This document shows, one piece after another, positions 6,971 through 16,156 of a stretch of DNA of 35,342 nt. Every line of letters begins with the position of its first letter. Within the stretch, counting starts at the first letter, position 1. The notes under the pieces were generated by a model, which saw only the letters and a list, made by a program, of their open reading frames with translations, was not told the DNA's origin and did not search any database. A program made the position numbers and the translations under genes. This DNA is from Gemmatimonadota bacterium (GTDB taxonomy: Bacteria; Gemmatimonadota; Gemmatimonadetes; Gemmatimonadales; Gemmatimonadaceae), in the NCBI GenBank assembly GCA_018969225.1, contig JAGWYS010000010.1, forward strand, positions 1-35,342, read 5' to 3'.

Positions 6971-9943
6971 ATGAACGGAGCGCTTGCGCGCGCCGGGCGG
7001 CTGCTGGCCGTCCTCGCGCTCACCTCGACGTCCCTGGCCGCACAGCAGGTGCGGACCATCACCGGCAAGGTGCTGGAGGAGGGGAGCCGAGCCCCGGTCA
7101 CCGCGGCGCAGCTGCAGGTGCAGGGGACGGCCATCGGCGCGCTGTCGCGCGACGACGGCGGCTTCACGCTGGTGGGGGTGCCCGCCGCCGAGGTGGTGGT
7201 GGTGGTGCGGCGGATCGGCTACCCGCTCACGCGCATCACCGTGGCGGCGGGGCGGAGCTCGCTGGAGGTGGTGCTGAAGAAGGATGTGCTCAACCTGGAC
7301 CAGGTGGTCGTGACCGGGCAGGCCACCGGGATCTCGCGGCGCAACCTGGCGAACGACGTGGCCAGCGTGAGCGGGACCGACGTGAACCGTGTGTCGGCGC
7401 AGTCGCTGGAGAACGCCTTCCAGGGGAAGATCGCGGGGGCGCAGATCTCGCAGTCCACCGGGGCGCCCGGGGGCGGCAACCGCATCCGCATCCGCGGGAT
7501 CAGCTCGATCCTGGGGAGCGCGCAGCCGCTGTACGTGATCGACGGCGTCATCGTCTCCGACGTGGCGATCGGGTCGGGGACCAACAAGGTGACGCGGGCG
7601 GCGGGGACGGCGATCTCGGCGGGGAACCAGGAGGCGCCGGTGAACCGCATCGCCGACCTCAACCCCAACGACATCGAGAACGTGGACATCCTCAAGGGGT
7701 CCGCGGCGGCGGCGATCTACGGGTCGAAGGCGTCGGGGGGCGTCATCATCATCACGACGAAGCGCGGGCAGGCGGGGAAGCCCAAGTACGCGTTGCGCAT
7801 GGGGACCGGGACCTCCACGCTGGCGTACCGCAACGGGTCGCGGCGCTTCCAGACGCTGGACGACGCGGTGCGGGTGTTCGGCACGGGGATCACCCCCTAC
7901 TTCGACCCGAACCGCTACATCGACTACGAGACCGAGGCGTACAGCAACCGCCCGGTGAACTCCGACCTGTCGCTGAGCGTGAGCGGCGGGAGCCAGGACA
8001 CGCGCTACTTCGCGTCGGTGAGCCAGCGGAACGAGGAGGGGATCGTCCGCAACACCTACGCGCGCAAGACCGGGGTGCGGGTGAACCTCGACCAGCGGCT
8101 GGGGGCGCGGGTGAACCTGCAGCTGGGGAACGAGCTGGTGAACAACGCGAACGACCGCGGGCTGTTCGGGAACGACAACGCGGGGAACTCCATCGCGTAC
8201 ACGCTCACCAAGATCCCCGGCTTCCTGGACCTGCGGCGGAACGCCGACGGGAGCTGGCCGGTGAACCCGTTCTACCCGTCGAATCCGCTGCAGACGATCG
8301 ACCAGTTCGACAACGAGGAGTCGGTGTGGCGCAACATCACCACGGGGCGCCTGACGGCGGACCTGGTGCAGGGGGAGCGGCACACGCTGCAGTTCATCGC
8401 CTTCGGCGGGGTGGACCTGCTGAACCAGTCGAACCTGATCTATTCGCCGCCCACGCTGCAGTTCGAGCCGGTGGACGGGCTGCCGGGGACGACGGGGAAC
8501 TCGAAGACCACCAACCTGCAGCGGAACCTGAACCTCAACCTGGTGCACGGCTGGGGGGTGACGCCGTCGCTGAAGGTGACGTCGCAGGTGGGGACGCAGT
8601 ACGAGGCCCGCTGGCTGAACCAGACGCGCGCCTCGGCGCAGAACCTGCTGGGGGGGCTGGAGGTGGTGACGTCGGGGACGGTGCGCGACGTGGACGAGTC
8701 GCGGCTGGAGGTGCAGGACTTCGGCGTGTTCGCGCAGACGGAGGCGCTGTGGCGCGAGCGGCTGCTGCTCACGGTGGGGGCGCGCGCGGACCGGAGCTCC
8801 AACAACGGCGACCCGCAGCGGTTCTTCCTGTTCCCGAAGGCGGCGTCGTCGTACCGGTTCCCCGACCTGCGGCCGGGGGTGGTGGACGAGGTGAAGGTGC
8901 GCGTGGCGTACGGGGAGACGGGGAACCAGCCGCTGTACGGGCAGAAGTTCACCAACCTCGAGCAGACCACCGTGGGGGGGCTGGGCGGCTTCCGGGTGGG
9001 GTCGGTGCGGGCGTCCTCGGACCTGCGCCCCGAGCGGCAGCGGGAGCTGGAGGCCGGCGTGGACGTGAACGTGCTGCGGAACCGGGCGACGGTGTCGGTG
9101 ACGAACTTCCGGCGGAACATCTCGGACCTGCTGATCACGCGGACGCTGGCGCCGACGACGGGGTTCAGCAGCGAGACGTCGAACGGCGCGGAGATGCAAG
9201 TGACGGGGACGGAGGTGGCGCTGAACGCGTTCCCGGTGCAGACGCCGACGTGGGGGTGGACGTCGCGGGTGAACTGGGGGATGAACCGGTCGAAGGTGAC
9301 GACGCTGCCGGTGCCGACCTTCCTGCTGGGGTCGCCGCAGGTGGGGGCGGTGCGGATCGAGGCGGGGAAGTCGGCGACGCAGCTGATCGGGAACGACACG
9401 CTCCCGCAGGCCGGCGGTCGGGTGGTGGTGCCGGTGGTGATGGGGGACGGCAACCCCAACTGGACCGGGGGGTGGAGCAACGAGGTGCGCTACCGGAGCC
9501 TGTCGCTGTACGCGCTGGTGGACCGCCAGTCGGGGGGGATGCTGGCCAACGGGACGTGGCGGCACTACGACCTGGGGCAGAACTCGCGCGACTATGACGA
9601 CGTGGACGCGCTGGGGCGGAAGGTGGGGGAGGTGCGGCGCACGAGCTACCTGCAGGTGACGCGCATCTACTATCAGGACGCGTCGTACACGAAGCTGCGC
9701 GAGGTGACGCTGACCTGGGAGCTGCCGGCGGCGTGGGTGACGCGGGTGTGGTCGGGCGCCGGCGGGGCGCGGCTGGCGCTCAGCGGGCGGAACCTGTACT
9801 GGTGGACGGCGTTCCGCGGCGGCGACCCGGAGGCGCAGAACTTCGGCGGGGGCGGGGCCCCGGACGCCGTGCAGCGCAACCGCGAGCTGGCGGCCTATCC
9901 GGCCAGCCGCAGCTACTGGCTCAACTTCAGCGTGGACTTCTGA
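6971..9943 (+). CDS. SusC/RagA-family TonB-linked outer membrane protein
   Basis: 990 aa. ATG 6971 is preceded by GAGGG and followed by a signal peptide (ARAGRLLAVLALTSTSLAA, cleavage before QQ). Order of domains: carboxypeptidase-regulatory-like Ig fold (about 28-105, ITGKVLEEGSRAPV), TonB plug (about 115-235, including GKIAGAQISQSTG, IRIRGISS and PLYVIDGV), then a beta-barrel ending in the aromatic C-terminus WLNFSVDF. SusC proteins import ligands across the outer membrane with TonB energy, usually oligosaccharides or peptides, together with a SusD lid. The next gene, 2 nt downstream, is that SusD partner. The ligand cannot be read from the sequence, but the downstream AlkB-type hydroxylase suggests it need not be a glycan. 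Confidence 0.95.
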   Translation: MNGALARAGRLLAVLALTSTSLAAQQVRTITGKVLEEGSRAPVTAAQLQVQGTAIGALSRDDGGFTLVGVPAAEVVVVVRRIGYPLTRITVAAGRSSLEVVLKKDVLNLDQVVVTGQATGISRRNLANDVASVSGTDVNRVSAQSLENAFQGKIAGAQISQSTGAPGGGNRIRIRGISSILGSAQPLYVIDGVIVSDVAIGSGTNKVTRAAGTAISAGNQEAPVNRIADLNPNDIENVDILKGSAAAAIYGSKASGGVIIITTKRGQAGKPKYALRMGTGTSTLAYRNGSRRFQTLDDAVRVFGTGITPYFDPNRYIDYETEAYSNRPVNSDLSLSVSGGSQDTRYFASVSQRNEEGIVRNTYARKTGVRVNLDQRLGARVNLQLGNELVNNANDRGLFGNDNAGNSIAYTLTKIPGFLDLRRNADGSWPVNPFYPSNPLQTIDQFDNEESVWRNITTGRLTADLVQGERHTLQFIAFGGVDLLNQSNLIYSPPTLQFEPVDGLPGTTGNSKTTNLQRNLNLNLVHGWGVTPSLKVTSQVGTQYEARWLNQTRASAQNLLGGLEVVTSGTVRDVDESRLEVQDFGVFAQTEALWRERLLLTVGARADRSSNNGDPQRFFLFPKAASSYRFPDLRPGVVDEVKVRVAYGETGNQPLYGQKFTNLEQTTVGGLGGFRVGSVRASSDLRPERQRELEAGVDVNVLRNRATVSVTNFRRNISDLLITRTLAPTTGFSSETSNGAEMQVTGTEVALNAFPVQTPTWGWTSRVNWGMNRSKVTTLPVPTFLLGSPQVGAVRIEAGKSATQLIGNDTLPQAGGRVVVPVVMGDGNPNWTGGWSNEVRYRSLSLYALVDRQSGGMLANGTWRHYDLGQNSRDYDDVDALGRKVGEVRRTSYLQVTRIYYQDASYTKLREVTLTWELPAAWVTRVWSGAGGARLALSGRNLYWWTAFRGGDPEAQNFGGGGAPDAVQRNRELAAYPASRSYWLNFSVDF

Positions 9944-9945
9944 CC

Positions 9946-11334
9946 ATGGCCGCCTCCCGTTTTCGCGGACTTCGCCTGACGGCCGCCTTCGCGGCGGCCG
10001 CCGCGGCCGCCGCCTGCCAGGCGGCTGACATCGGCAACTTCAACAGCCCCAGCACCTCGCAGCTGGAGGCGGCCCCCAACGCGGCCACCGTGAACACCAC
10101 GGTGATCGGGTTGCTGGGGGGCGCGCGCGGCAGCGCGGGGACCTGGGCGAGCACGCTCGGGATCTTCGGTCGCGAGATCATGAACCTGGACGGCGCCGAG
10201 CCGCGCAACGTGCTGGCGCTGCTCATCGGCCCGCTGGAGCCCGGCGGCTTCGGCACCGACGTGGGGTGGACGAACACCTACCGCAACCTGCGCACGGCGG
10301 CGACGGTGCTGGAGGTGGTGGACAAGGTCCCCGACTACACGGCGGCGCAGCGGAGCGGGGTGAAGGGGTTCGTGAAGACGCTGATGGCGCTGGACTACCT
10401 CAACCAGCTGCGGGTGCGCGACACCTTCGGGTTGGTGTTCGACATCCCCAAGGACCCCACCGTGCTGGCGCCGTTCGTGACGCGCGAGGAGGGGTACGCG
10501 AAGACGGCGGCGCTGTTCGACGAGGCGCGCACCGACCTGGCGGCGGCGGGGACGGCGTTCCCCTTCACGCTGACCAGCGGGTTCACGGGGTTCAACACGC
10601 CGGCGACGTTCCTGCGGGTGAACCGCGCGCTGCTGGCGCGCCTCCAGGCGTACCGGGGGCGGTGGCAGGATGCGCTCACCGCGCTGAACGAGTCGTTCCT
10701 GAGCACCGCGTCCGGGTCGGCGGCGTCGCTGCAGACGGGGGTGTACCACGTGTTCAGCACGGCGTCCGGGGACGCGGTGAACGGGCTGTTCGACCCGGCG
10801 CCGCGCGCGATCGTGGCGGTGCCCGAGTTCCTCACCGAGGCGCGGTTGCGCCCCGACGGCAGCCGCGACCTGCGGGCCACCAGCAAGGCGGTGGTGGGGA
10901 CGGTGACGCTGGCCACGCAGGGGATCAGCTCCAACGTGCGCCCCACGGTGTACCCCACCAACGTCACGCCCATCCCGATCATCCGGAACGAGGAGCTGAT
11001 CCTGCTGCGGGCGGAGGCGCAGCTGGCGCTGGGGAACCGCGCGGCGGCCATTGCCGACCTCAACTTCGTGCGCACCAACGCCGGCGGGCTGGCGCCGCTG
11101 CCGGCGGACTTCGCCGGCGACCTGGTGACGGAGATCCTGTACGACCGGCGCTACTCGCTGTTCTTCGAGTACGGCCACCGCTGGGTGGATGCGCGCCGCT
11201 ACAACCGGCTGGGGGACCTCGTCAAGCAGCTGCCCACGCACCGGGTGTTCCCGCTGGCGCCGATCCCGGTGGACGAGTGCAACCAGCGCACCGCGAGTCC
11301 GCCGAAGGGGTGCGTGAACGTGCTGGGGCTCTGA
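9946..11334 (+). CDS. SusD/RagB-family outer membrane lipoprotein
   Basis: 462 aa. The ATG comes 2 nt after the susC stop. The N-terminus ends in a lipobox (AAAC, Cys24). The helical body shows SusD/RagB features: the TPR-like segment with NTYRNLRTAATVLEVVDKVP, GFVKTLMALDYLNQLRVRDT, the NEELILLRAEAQLALGNRAA helix with a following DLNFVRTNAG, and the late EILYDRRYSLFFEYGHRWVD block, which is diagnostic of SusD proteins. It would cap the SusC barrel as the ligand-capturing lid. It is slightly shorter than many Bacteroidetes SusD proteins. The two genes are surely co-transcribed. Confidence 0.93.
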   Translation: MAASRFRGLRLTAAFAAAAAAAACQAADIGNFNSPSTSQLEAAPNAATVNTTVIGLLGGARGSAGTWASTLGIFGREIMNLDGAEPRNVLALLIGPLEPGGFGTDVGWTNTYRNLRTAATVLEVVDKVPDYTAAQRSGVKGFVKTLMALDYLNQLRVRDTFGLVFDIPKDPTVLAPFVTREEGYAKTAALFDEARTDLAAAGTAFPFTLTSGFTGFNTPATFLRVNRALLARLQAYRGRWQDALTALNESFLSTASGSAASLQTGVYHVFSTASGDAVNGLFDPAPRAIVAVPEFLTEARLRPDGSRDLRATSKAVVGTVTLATQGISSNVRPTVYPTNVTPIPIIRNEELILLRAEAQLALGNRAAAIADLNFVRTNAGGLAPLPADFAGDLVTEILYDRRYSLFFEYGHRWVDARRYNRLGDLVKQLPTHRVFPLAPIPVDECNQRTASPPKGCVNVLGL

Positions 11335-11350
11335 GCGGGGGCGGACGGTG

Positions 11351-12004
11351 ATGGTCGCGGGGCGTGCCACCATGGGGCTGGCGGCCGCGGCCGCCGCCTT
11401 GGCCCTTGGCGCCTGCCGCCCCGCCGCCCCCCCGCGCCCGCTCACGCCGGCGCAGCTGGTGGCGCGTGACGGGGGCATCGCTCCCTACACCGCCGCCGAC
11501 GTGGCGTTCATGCAGGGGATGATCGGCCACCACGCACAAGCGGTGGCGATGGCGGCGTTCGCCGAGCCCAACGGGGCCAGCTCGCCCGTGCGGGTGCTGG
11601 CTGGGCGCATCGCGGTGGCGCAGACGGACGAGATGGACTTCATGGCCGACTGGCTGGCGCGGCGGAAGCAGGCGGTGCCGCCGCGCGGCGCGAGCGACCA
11701 TGCGGCGCCGCACGCCGAGCATCACCTGCACGGCGCCGCGGGGGCGGGCCCCATGCCGGGGATGCTCTCCCCCGCCCAGATGGACACGCTGGCGCGCGCC
11801 CGCGGACAGGCCTTCGACTGGTACTTCCTCACGTACATGATCCAGCACCACCGCGGCGCCATCGCCATGGTGGACGAGCTGATGGCCGCGCGCCGCGCGG
11901 CCAACGACGACCAGGTGTTCAAGTTCGTGTCGGACGTGGTGGCCGACCAGACCACGGAAATCGGGCGCATGGAGCTGCTGCTGCGGGCCATCCCGCGCCC
12001 CTGA
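11351..12004 (+). CDS. DUF305 lipoprotein
   Basis: 217 aa, beginning 16 nt after susD. I use ATG 11351 (a GTG lies just before it). Signal with lipobox LGAC (Cys22). The body is one DUF305 domain, a ferritin-like helical repeat with two M-x-x-x-H-H elements: DVAFMQGMIGHHAQAVAMA (His60-His61) and FLTYMIQHHRGAIAMVDEL. The Met/His-rich helices of DUF305 proteins suggest metal (often copper) binding, and several members are linked to copper handling; the exact role is not established. A His-rich loop (DHAAPHAEHHLHG) separates the two halves. Its position between SusD and the LVIVD/AlkB genes suggests a periplasmic partner of this cluster, perhaps in metal supply. Confidence 0.85.
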   Translation: MVAGRATMGLAAAAAALALGACRPAAPPRPLTPAQLVARDGGIAPYTAADVAFMQGMIGHHAQAVAMAAFAEPNGASSPVRVLAGRIAVAQTDEMDFMADWLARRKQAVPPRGASDHAAPHAEHHLHGAAGAGPMPGMLSPAQMDTLARARGQAFDWYFLTYMIQHHRGAIAMVDELMAARRAANDDQVFKFVSDVVADQTTEIGRMELLLRAIPRP

Positions 12005-12059
12005 CTGCCCACCTGCCTCGTCCGCCCCCATCCCTCCCCCCTCCCGTCACGGAGCCTCC

Positions 12060-13907
12060 ATGCCCCCCCTCGCCTCTCCACGCCGCCGTCGTGCGCACAC
12101 CGGGGCCGCAAAGGGCGCCACCCTGCGGGGCGCCGTCCTGGGGGCTGCGCTGGGTGCGCTCCCCGCCGTCGCACCGCTCGGCGCGCAGGGGACGCCGCCG
12201 GACGCGCCCGTCCCCGACCGGCGGGTGGGGCTCAAGGGCGGGTGGTACGACGCCGAGCAGGCGGCGTGGAACCTGCGTCTCGTCTCCACCACCAAGCCGT
12301 CACCGGCGTTCGCCACCCCCACCAACCCCGCCGACCCGCGGCTCACCAACTCCGACCTCGCGTTCCAGGGGACGCTGGTGTTCCAGGGGAACTACAGCGG
12401 ATGGCAGGTGTGGGATGTGGCCGACGTGCGCAAGCCGACCTTGCGCGCCGAGTTCGTGTGCCCGGGGTCGCAGAGTGACGTGACGGTGTACGGCACGCTG
12501 CTGTTCGTGTCGGCGGAGGCGCTGAGCGGGCGCGTGGACTGCGGGATGCAGGGGGTGGAGCCCGAGGTGAGCCCCGACCGCGCGCGCGGGATCCGCATCA
12601 TCGACATCAGCGACGTGGCGAAGCCGAAGGCGATCAAGACGGTGCAGACGTGCCGCGGGTCGCACACCAACACGCTGGCCACCGATCCCAAGGACTCCGA
12701 CCACGTCTACGTGTACGTCTCCGGGTCGGCGGGGGTGCGTTCCCCCGACGAGCTCCCCGGCTGCTCGGCGGCGTCCCCCGACGCGGACCCCAACAGCGCG
12801 CTCTTCCGCATCGAGGTGATCCGCGTGCCGCTGGCGCGCCCGCAGGACGCGGCGATCGTGAGCTCGCCGCGGATCTTCGAGGGGCTCGCGGAGGCCAAGC
12901 GGCACGGCGACGCGCCGGAAGACCAGCGCCCGCGCCGCGAGGGCGCTCCGCCCCGCCCGTCGGTGGCGGGGCGCGGCCCCACGCAGTGCCACGACATCAC
13001 CACCTACCCGGCGGTGGGGCTGGCCGGCGGGGCGTGCAGCGGCTACGGGATCCTCCTGGACATCTCCGACGTGAAGAACCCGCGCCGGATCACCGCGGTG
13101 GCCGACACCAACATGTCGGCGTGGCACTCGGTGACCTTCAGCAACGACGGCAGCCAGGTGCTCTTTTCCGACGAGTGGGGGGGCGGGTCGTCGCCGCGGT
13201 GCCGCGCCACCGACAAGTACGAGTGGGGCGCCGACGCCATCTACGCGCGGCGCGGCGACGCGCTGGAGTTCCAGTCGTACTTCAAGATGCCGGCGGCGCA
13301 GACCCGCACCGAGAACTGCGTGGCGCACAACGGGTCGCTCATCCCCGTCCCCGGGCGCACGGTGATGGTGCAGTCGTGGTACCAGGGGGGGATCAACGTG
13401 TTCGACTGGACCGACCCCCTGCGCCCGGTGGAGATCGCGTATTTCGACCGCGGCCCGATGGACACCACGCGGCTGGTGAGCGCGGGGCACTGGTCGGCGT
13501 ACTGGTACAACGGGCACATCTACGGATCGGAGATCTCGCGCGGGCTGGACATCCTGGAGCTGCAGCCCAGCGCGCACCTGTCGGCCAACGAGATCGCGGC
13601 CGCCACGCTGGTGCGCTTCGAGCGGTTCAACCCGCAGGAGCAGCCGCAGCTGGTGTGGCCGGCGGCGTTCCCGGTGGTGCGCAGCTACACGGACCAGCTG
13701 GCCCGCAATGCGGCGGTGGACGCGGCGTGGCTGCGCGACGTGACCGGGGCCGTGGACCGGGCCGAGCGGGCCAAGGGGGCGAAGCGCGCCGAGGCGCTGC
13801 GCGCGCTGGCCGCGCGGCTGCGGCAGGAGGGGGCGCGGCAGGGGGACCCGGCGAAGGTGGCGCAGCTGGCGGAGGCGGTGGAGGCGCTGGCACAGGCCAG
13901 CCGATGA
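12060..13907 (+). CDS. Secreted LVIVD-repeat beta-propeller protein
   Basis: 615 aa. ATG 12060 follows GGAG with good spacing. A signal peptide covers about residues 1-43 (GAVLGAALGALPAVAPLGAQ). The mature part shows repeated W-D/I-D blocks of the LVIVD type: GWQVWDVADVRKPTL, GIRIIDISDVAKPKA, GILLDISDVKNPRRI, GINVFDWTDPLRPVE and GLDILEL, which build a beta-propeller. Several cysteines (CPGSQSD, CGMQG, CRGSH, CSGYG) could form disulfides. The C-terminal 60 residues are helical and Ala/Glu/Arg-rich. No catalytic residues are evident, so a binding or scaffold role is likely. Its stop overlaps the start of the AlkB gene (ATGA), so translation of the two is probably coupled. Confidence 0.82.
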   Translation: MPPLASPRRRRAHTGAAKGATLRGAVLGAALGALPAVAPLGAQGTPPDAPVPDRRVGLKGGWYDAEQAAWNLRLVSTTKPSPAFATPTNPADPRLTNSDLAFQGTLVFQGNYSGWQVWDVADVRKPTLRAEFVCPGSQSDVTVYGTLLFVSAEALSGRVDCGMQGVEPEVSPDRARGIRIIDISDVAKPKAIKTVQTCRGSHTNTLATDPKDSDHVYVYVSGSAGVRSPDELPGCSAASPDADPNSALFRIEVIRVPLARPQDAAIVSSPRIFEGLAEAKRHGDAPEDQRPRREGAPPRPSVAGRGPTQCHDITTYPAVGLAGGACSGYGILLDISDVKNPRRITAVADTNMSAWHSVTFSNDGSQVLFSDEWGGGSSPRCRATDKYEWGADAIYARRGDALEFQSYFKMPAAQTRTENCVAHNGSLIPVPGRTVMVQSWYQGGINVFDWTDPLRPVEIAYFDRGPMDTTRLVSAGHWSAYWYNGHIYGSEISRGLDILELQPSAHLSANEIAAATLVRFERFNPQEQPQLVWPAAFPVVRSYTDQLARNAAVDAAWLRDVTGAVDRAERAKGAKRAEALRALAARLRQEGARQGDPAKVAQLAEAVEALAQASR

Positions 13908-15076
13908 CCGTCGGCGCCGTTCCCCTTCCGGCGGCGCCCTCCGACGAGGCCACGCCGCGGTGGCACGATCCCAAGCGCCATCTGTGGGTGCTGGGGACGG
14001 CGATGCCGCTGCTGCCCTTCGTGGCGATGGCCGCGCACGCCCGCACGGGGAACGGTGCCTGGCTGTGGCTGGGCCCGATCTTCATCTTGGGGGTCCTCCC
14101 CCTGGTGGACTGGCTGGGCGGGGACGACGGGGCCAACCCCCCGGAGGCGGTGATCCGCGCGCTGGAGGCGGACCCGTACTACCGGTGGCTGGCGATCCTG
14201 TTCGTGCCGCTGCAGTACGCCGGCTTCGTGGCGGGGTTCGCCTACCTCGCCGCCGACACGATGTCGGTGGCGGAGCGGACCGGGCTGGCGGTGACGCTGG
14301 GGTTCATCGGCGGGCTGGGGATCAACGCCGCGCACGAGCTGGGGCACCGCCGCGAACGGCTGGAGCGGTGGCTCTCGCGGGTGGCGCTGGCGCAGACCTT
14401 CTACGGCCACTTCCAGGTGGAGCACAACCGCGGGCACCACGTGCGCGTGGCCACCCCGGAGGACCCCGCCAGCGCGCGGCTGGGGGAATCATTGTGGGCG
14501 TTCCTCCCGCGGACCGTGCTGGGGTCGCTGACCAGCGCGTGGGCGCTGGAGGGCGAGCGGTACGCGCGGCGCGGGGTCCATCCGTTCCGCATGGGGAACG
14601 AAATCGTCATCGCGCTGCTGCTGTCGCTGACGGTGTGGGGGGCGCTGCTCTGGTGGCTGGGGGCGGTGGTGCTCCCCTACCTGGTGGTGCAGGCCGCGGT
14701 GGGGATCGCCCTGCTGGAGGCGGTGAACTACCTGCAGCACTACGGGCTGCTGCGGCAGCTGGTGGACACCCCGGAGGGGCCGCGGCGCGAGCGGGTGGCG
14801 CCGCGGCACAGCTGGAACTCCAACCGCGTGGCCACGAACGTGGTGCTGTTCCACCTGCAGCGGCACAGCGACCATCATGCGCACCCGTCGCGGCACTACC
14901 AGTCGCTGCGCGACGACACGGAGGCGCCGGTGCTCCCCTCCGGGTACGCGGCGATGATCCTGCTGGCGCTGGTGCCGCCGCTGTGGCGGCGGGTGATGGA
15001 CCCGCGCGTGGTCGCGCACTATGGCGGCGTGCTGGAGCGGGCGAATCGGGGCCCGCGTGCCGGGGACCGGCCCTGA
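13904..15076 (+). CDS. alkB: AlkB-type alkane 1-monooxygenase (membrane di-iron hydroxylase)
   Basis: 390 aa with about six membrane helices. All AlkB family signatures are present: HELGH (from His144), EHNRGHH (from 173), the NYLQHYGL block (from Asn275, matching N-Y-x-E-H-Y-G with Gln for Glu) and LQRHSDHHAHPSRHYQSL (from 318). These histidines bind the di-iron centre that hydroxylates terminal carbons of alkanes, with electrons from rubredoxin and rubredoxin reductase; neither is encoded in this window. The extended third motif separates AlkB from ordinary fatty-acid desaturases. The substrate could be an alkane, fatty acid or other lipid chain. The start overlaps the LVIVD stop by 4 nt. 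A shift from alkane to lipid hydroxylation cannot be judged from sequence alone. Confidence 0.88.
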   Translation: MTVGAVPLPAAPSDEATPRWHDPKRHLWVLGTAMPLLPFVAMAAHARTGNGAWLWLGPIFILGVLPLVDWLGGDDGANPPEAVIRALEADPYYRWLAILFVPLQYAGFVAGFAYLAADTMSVAERTGLAVTLGFIGGLGINAAHELGHRRERLERWLSRVALAQTFYGHFQVEHNRGHHVRVATPEDPASARLGESLWAFLPRTVLGSLTSAWALEGERYARRGVHPFRMGNEIVIALLLSLTVWGALLWWLGAVVLPYLVVQAAVGIALLEAVNYLQHYGLLRQLVDTPEGPRRERVAPRHSWNSNRVATNVVLFHLQRHSDHHAHPSRHYQSLRDDTEAPVLPSGYAAMILLALVPPLWRRVMDPRVVAHYGGVLERANRGPRAGDRP

Positions 15077-15077
15077 G

Positions 15078-15116
15078 GATTGGCTCCCGGGTCCTGCGCT
15101 GCGGCGGGTGCCGATC
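15078..15116. terminator. Bidirectional hairpin between convergent genes
   Basis: GATTGGC (15078-15084) pairs with GCCGATC (15110-15116, one T-G wobble). After a T-T mismatch, CCCG pairs with CGGG inside. The hairpin fills the 38-bp gap between the alkB stop and the stop of the reverse-strand DUF2268 gene, so it probably ends both transcripts. No T-tract. Confidence 0.5.
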
Positions 15117-16068
15117 AGGCGATGATCTTGAGGTGCTCCGCCACCAGCGGCTGGTCCACGCGGGCGATCTCCTCGGCGCTGGCGCGGACGGCCCAGGCGA
15201 GCCCCTGGGCGGACACGGCGGGCTCCACCAGACGCGCGCCCAGATAGTAGCCGCTGCGCTCGGGGAGGAGCTGGCGGTCCACGGTGCGGGCCTCGTCGCT
15301 GATGCCGCCGGAGAGGTAGCGGAGGCGGAGCCCCAGCGCCGACCGGTCCATGTCGGGGGCCACGGCGCGGCGCAGCACCGGCTCCAGCTCGCGGGTGCGG
15401 GCATACTGGCGCCGCCCATAGCCGAAGTACTCCCACGCGGCGTGCCCGGGGCTGACGGCGCGCGACAGCTGCACGGCCAGCCCCTCGTTGACCAGCAGCT
15501 CCCGCAGCGTGGCGTGGCGGCCGGTTTCCCAATAGGAGTAGTAGCCCCCCGCCTGCTGGACGAGGGCGCGCATGGCGCTGCGGCTGGCGGGGGAGGTGTA
15601 GCGCACGACGTGCGCCAGCTCGTGGGCGATCCACAGCGGGAGCAGCTCGGCGTCGAGCCCCAGCGACTGCACATCGGGGTTGACGACGCCGGTGAAGTGC
15701 TCGAGGCACGCGAAGGCGACGCCGCGCCCGTTGACCACCAGCTCGCCGGCATTGGCGGCGCCCACGCCCACCATCAGCACCACGTCGTAGTCGGCGTCGG
15801 GCGCCAGGAGCGCGCGCACCTCGGCTTCGGCGCGGGCCGCCAATCCCATCACGTCGGTGGTGGCCAACAGGGCGTTGAGGTCCTCGCGACGCGCCTGGAC
15901 CGTGGTGCGCACCACCTCGTCGAAGACGGGGCCCTCGGGTTCCACCACGTAGTTGTCCCAGTACGCCGCCAGCAGGGGGCGGTGCCGCTGGAAGTAGTCG
16001 CGATAGGCCGCCTCGCGGTCGTGCGCCTGCAGGACGGCGAGGAAGTCCGGAACCAGGTTGATGATCAT
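15115..16068 (-). CDS. DUF2268-type putative zinc protease
   Basis: 317 aa, apparently cytoplasmic (no signal peptide). The zinc-binding motif is WIAHELAHVVRY (H-E-x-x-H), followed by a VNEGLAVQLSR block whose glutamate probably gives the third ligand. This pair is typical of DUF2268, predicted zinc-dependent proteases related to gluzincins. The N-terminal half is mostly helical. The function is unknown. It is transcribed away from upp with an 88-bp gap containing its own TAACTT box (16078-16083), so it may have its own promoter. Confidence 0.72.
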   Translation of the reverse strand: MIINLVPDFLAVLQAHDREAAYRDYFQRHRPLLAAYWDNYVVEPEGPVFDEVVRTTVQARREDLNALLATTDVMGLAARAEAEVRALLAPDADYDVVLMVGVGAANAGELVVNGRGVAFACLEHFTGVVNPDVQSLGLDAELLPLWIAHELAHVVRYTSPASRSAMRALVQQAGGYYSYWETGRHATLRELLVNEGLAVQLSRAVSPGHAAWEYFGYGRRQYARTRELEPVLRRAVAPDMDRSALGLRLRYLSGGISDEARTVDRQLLPERSGYYLGARLVEPAVSAQGLAWAVRASAEEIARVDQPLVAEHLKIIA

Positions 16069-16076
16069 GCCGTGCG

Positions 16077-16083
16077 CAAGTTA
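16077..16083 (-). promoter_or_regulatory. TAACTTG -10-like box for the DUF2268 gene
   Basis: On the reverse strand TAACTTG ends 8 nt before ATG 16068. It matches the TAnCTTG boxes in front of upp, the LOG gene and holA. No -35 element is visible. The transcript would have almost no leader. Confidence 0.4.
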
Positions 16084-16156
16084 CCGACGAGGCTGGCGGG
16101 CAACAAGGCGATCGCGCGGCGGCACGTGATGCACGGACCCCACCCCATGCGCGCGG

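Noticed and set aside
6836-9565. Long reverse-strand extension upstream of the S51 peptidase
   Set aside because: It is antisense to susC and of His/Arg/Pro-rich low complexity. The real gene starts at ATG 6835 with a Tat signal and ribosome site.
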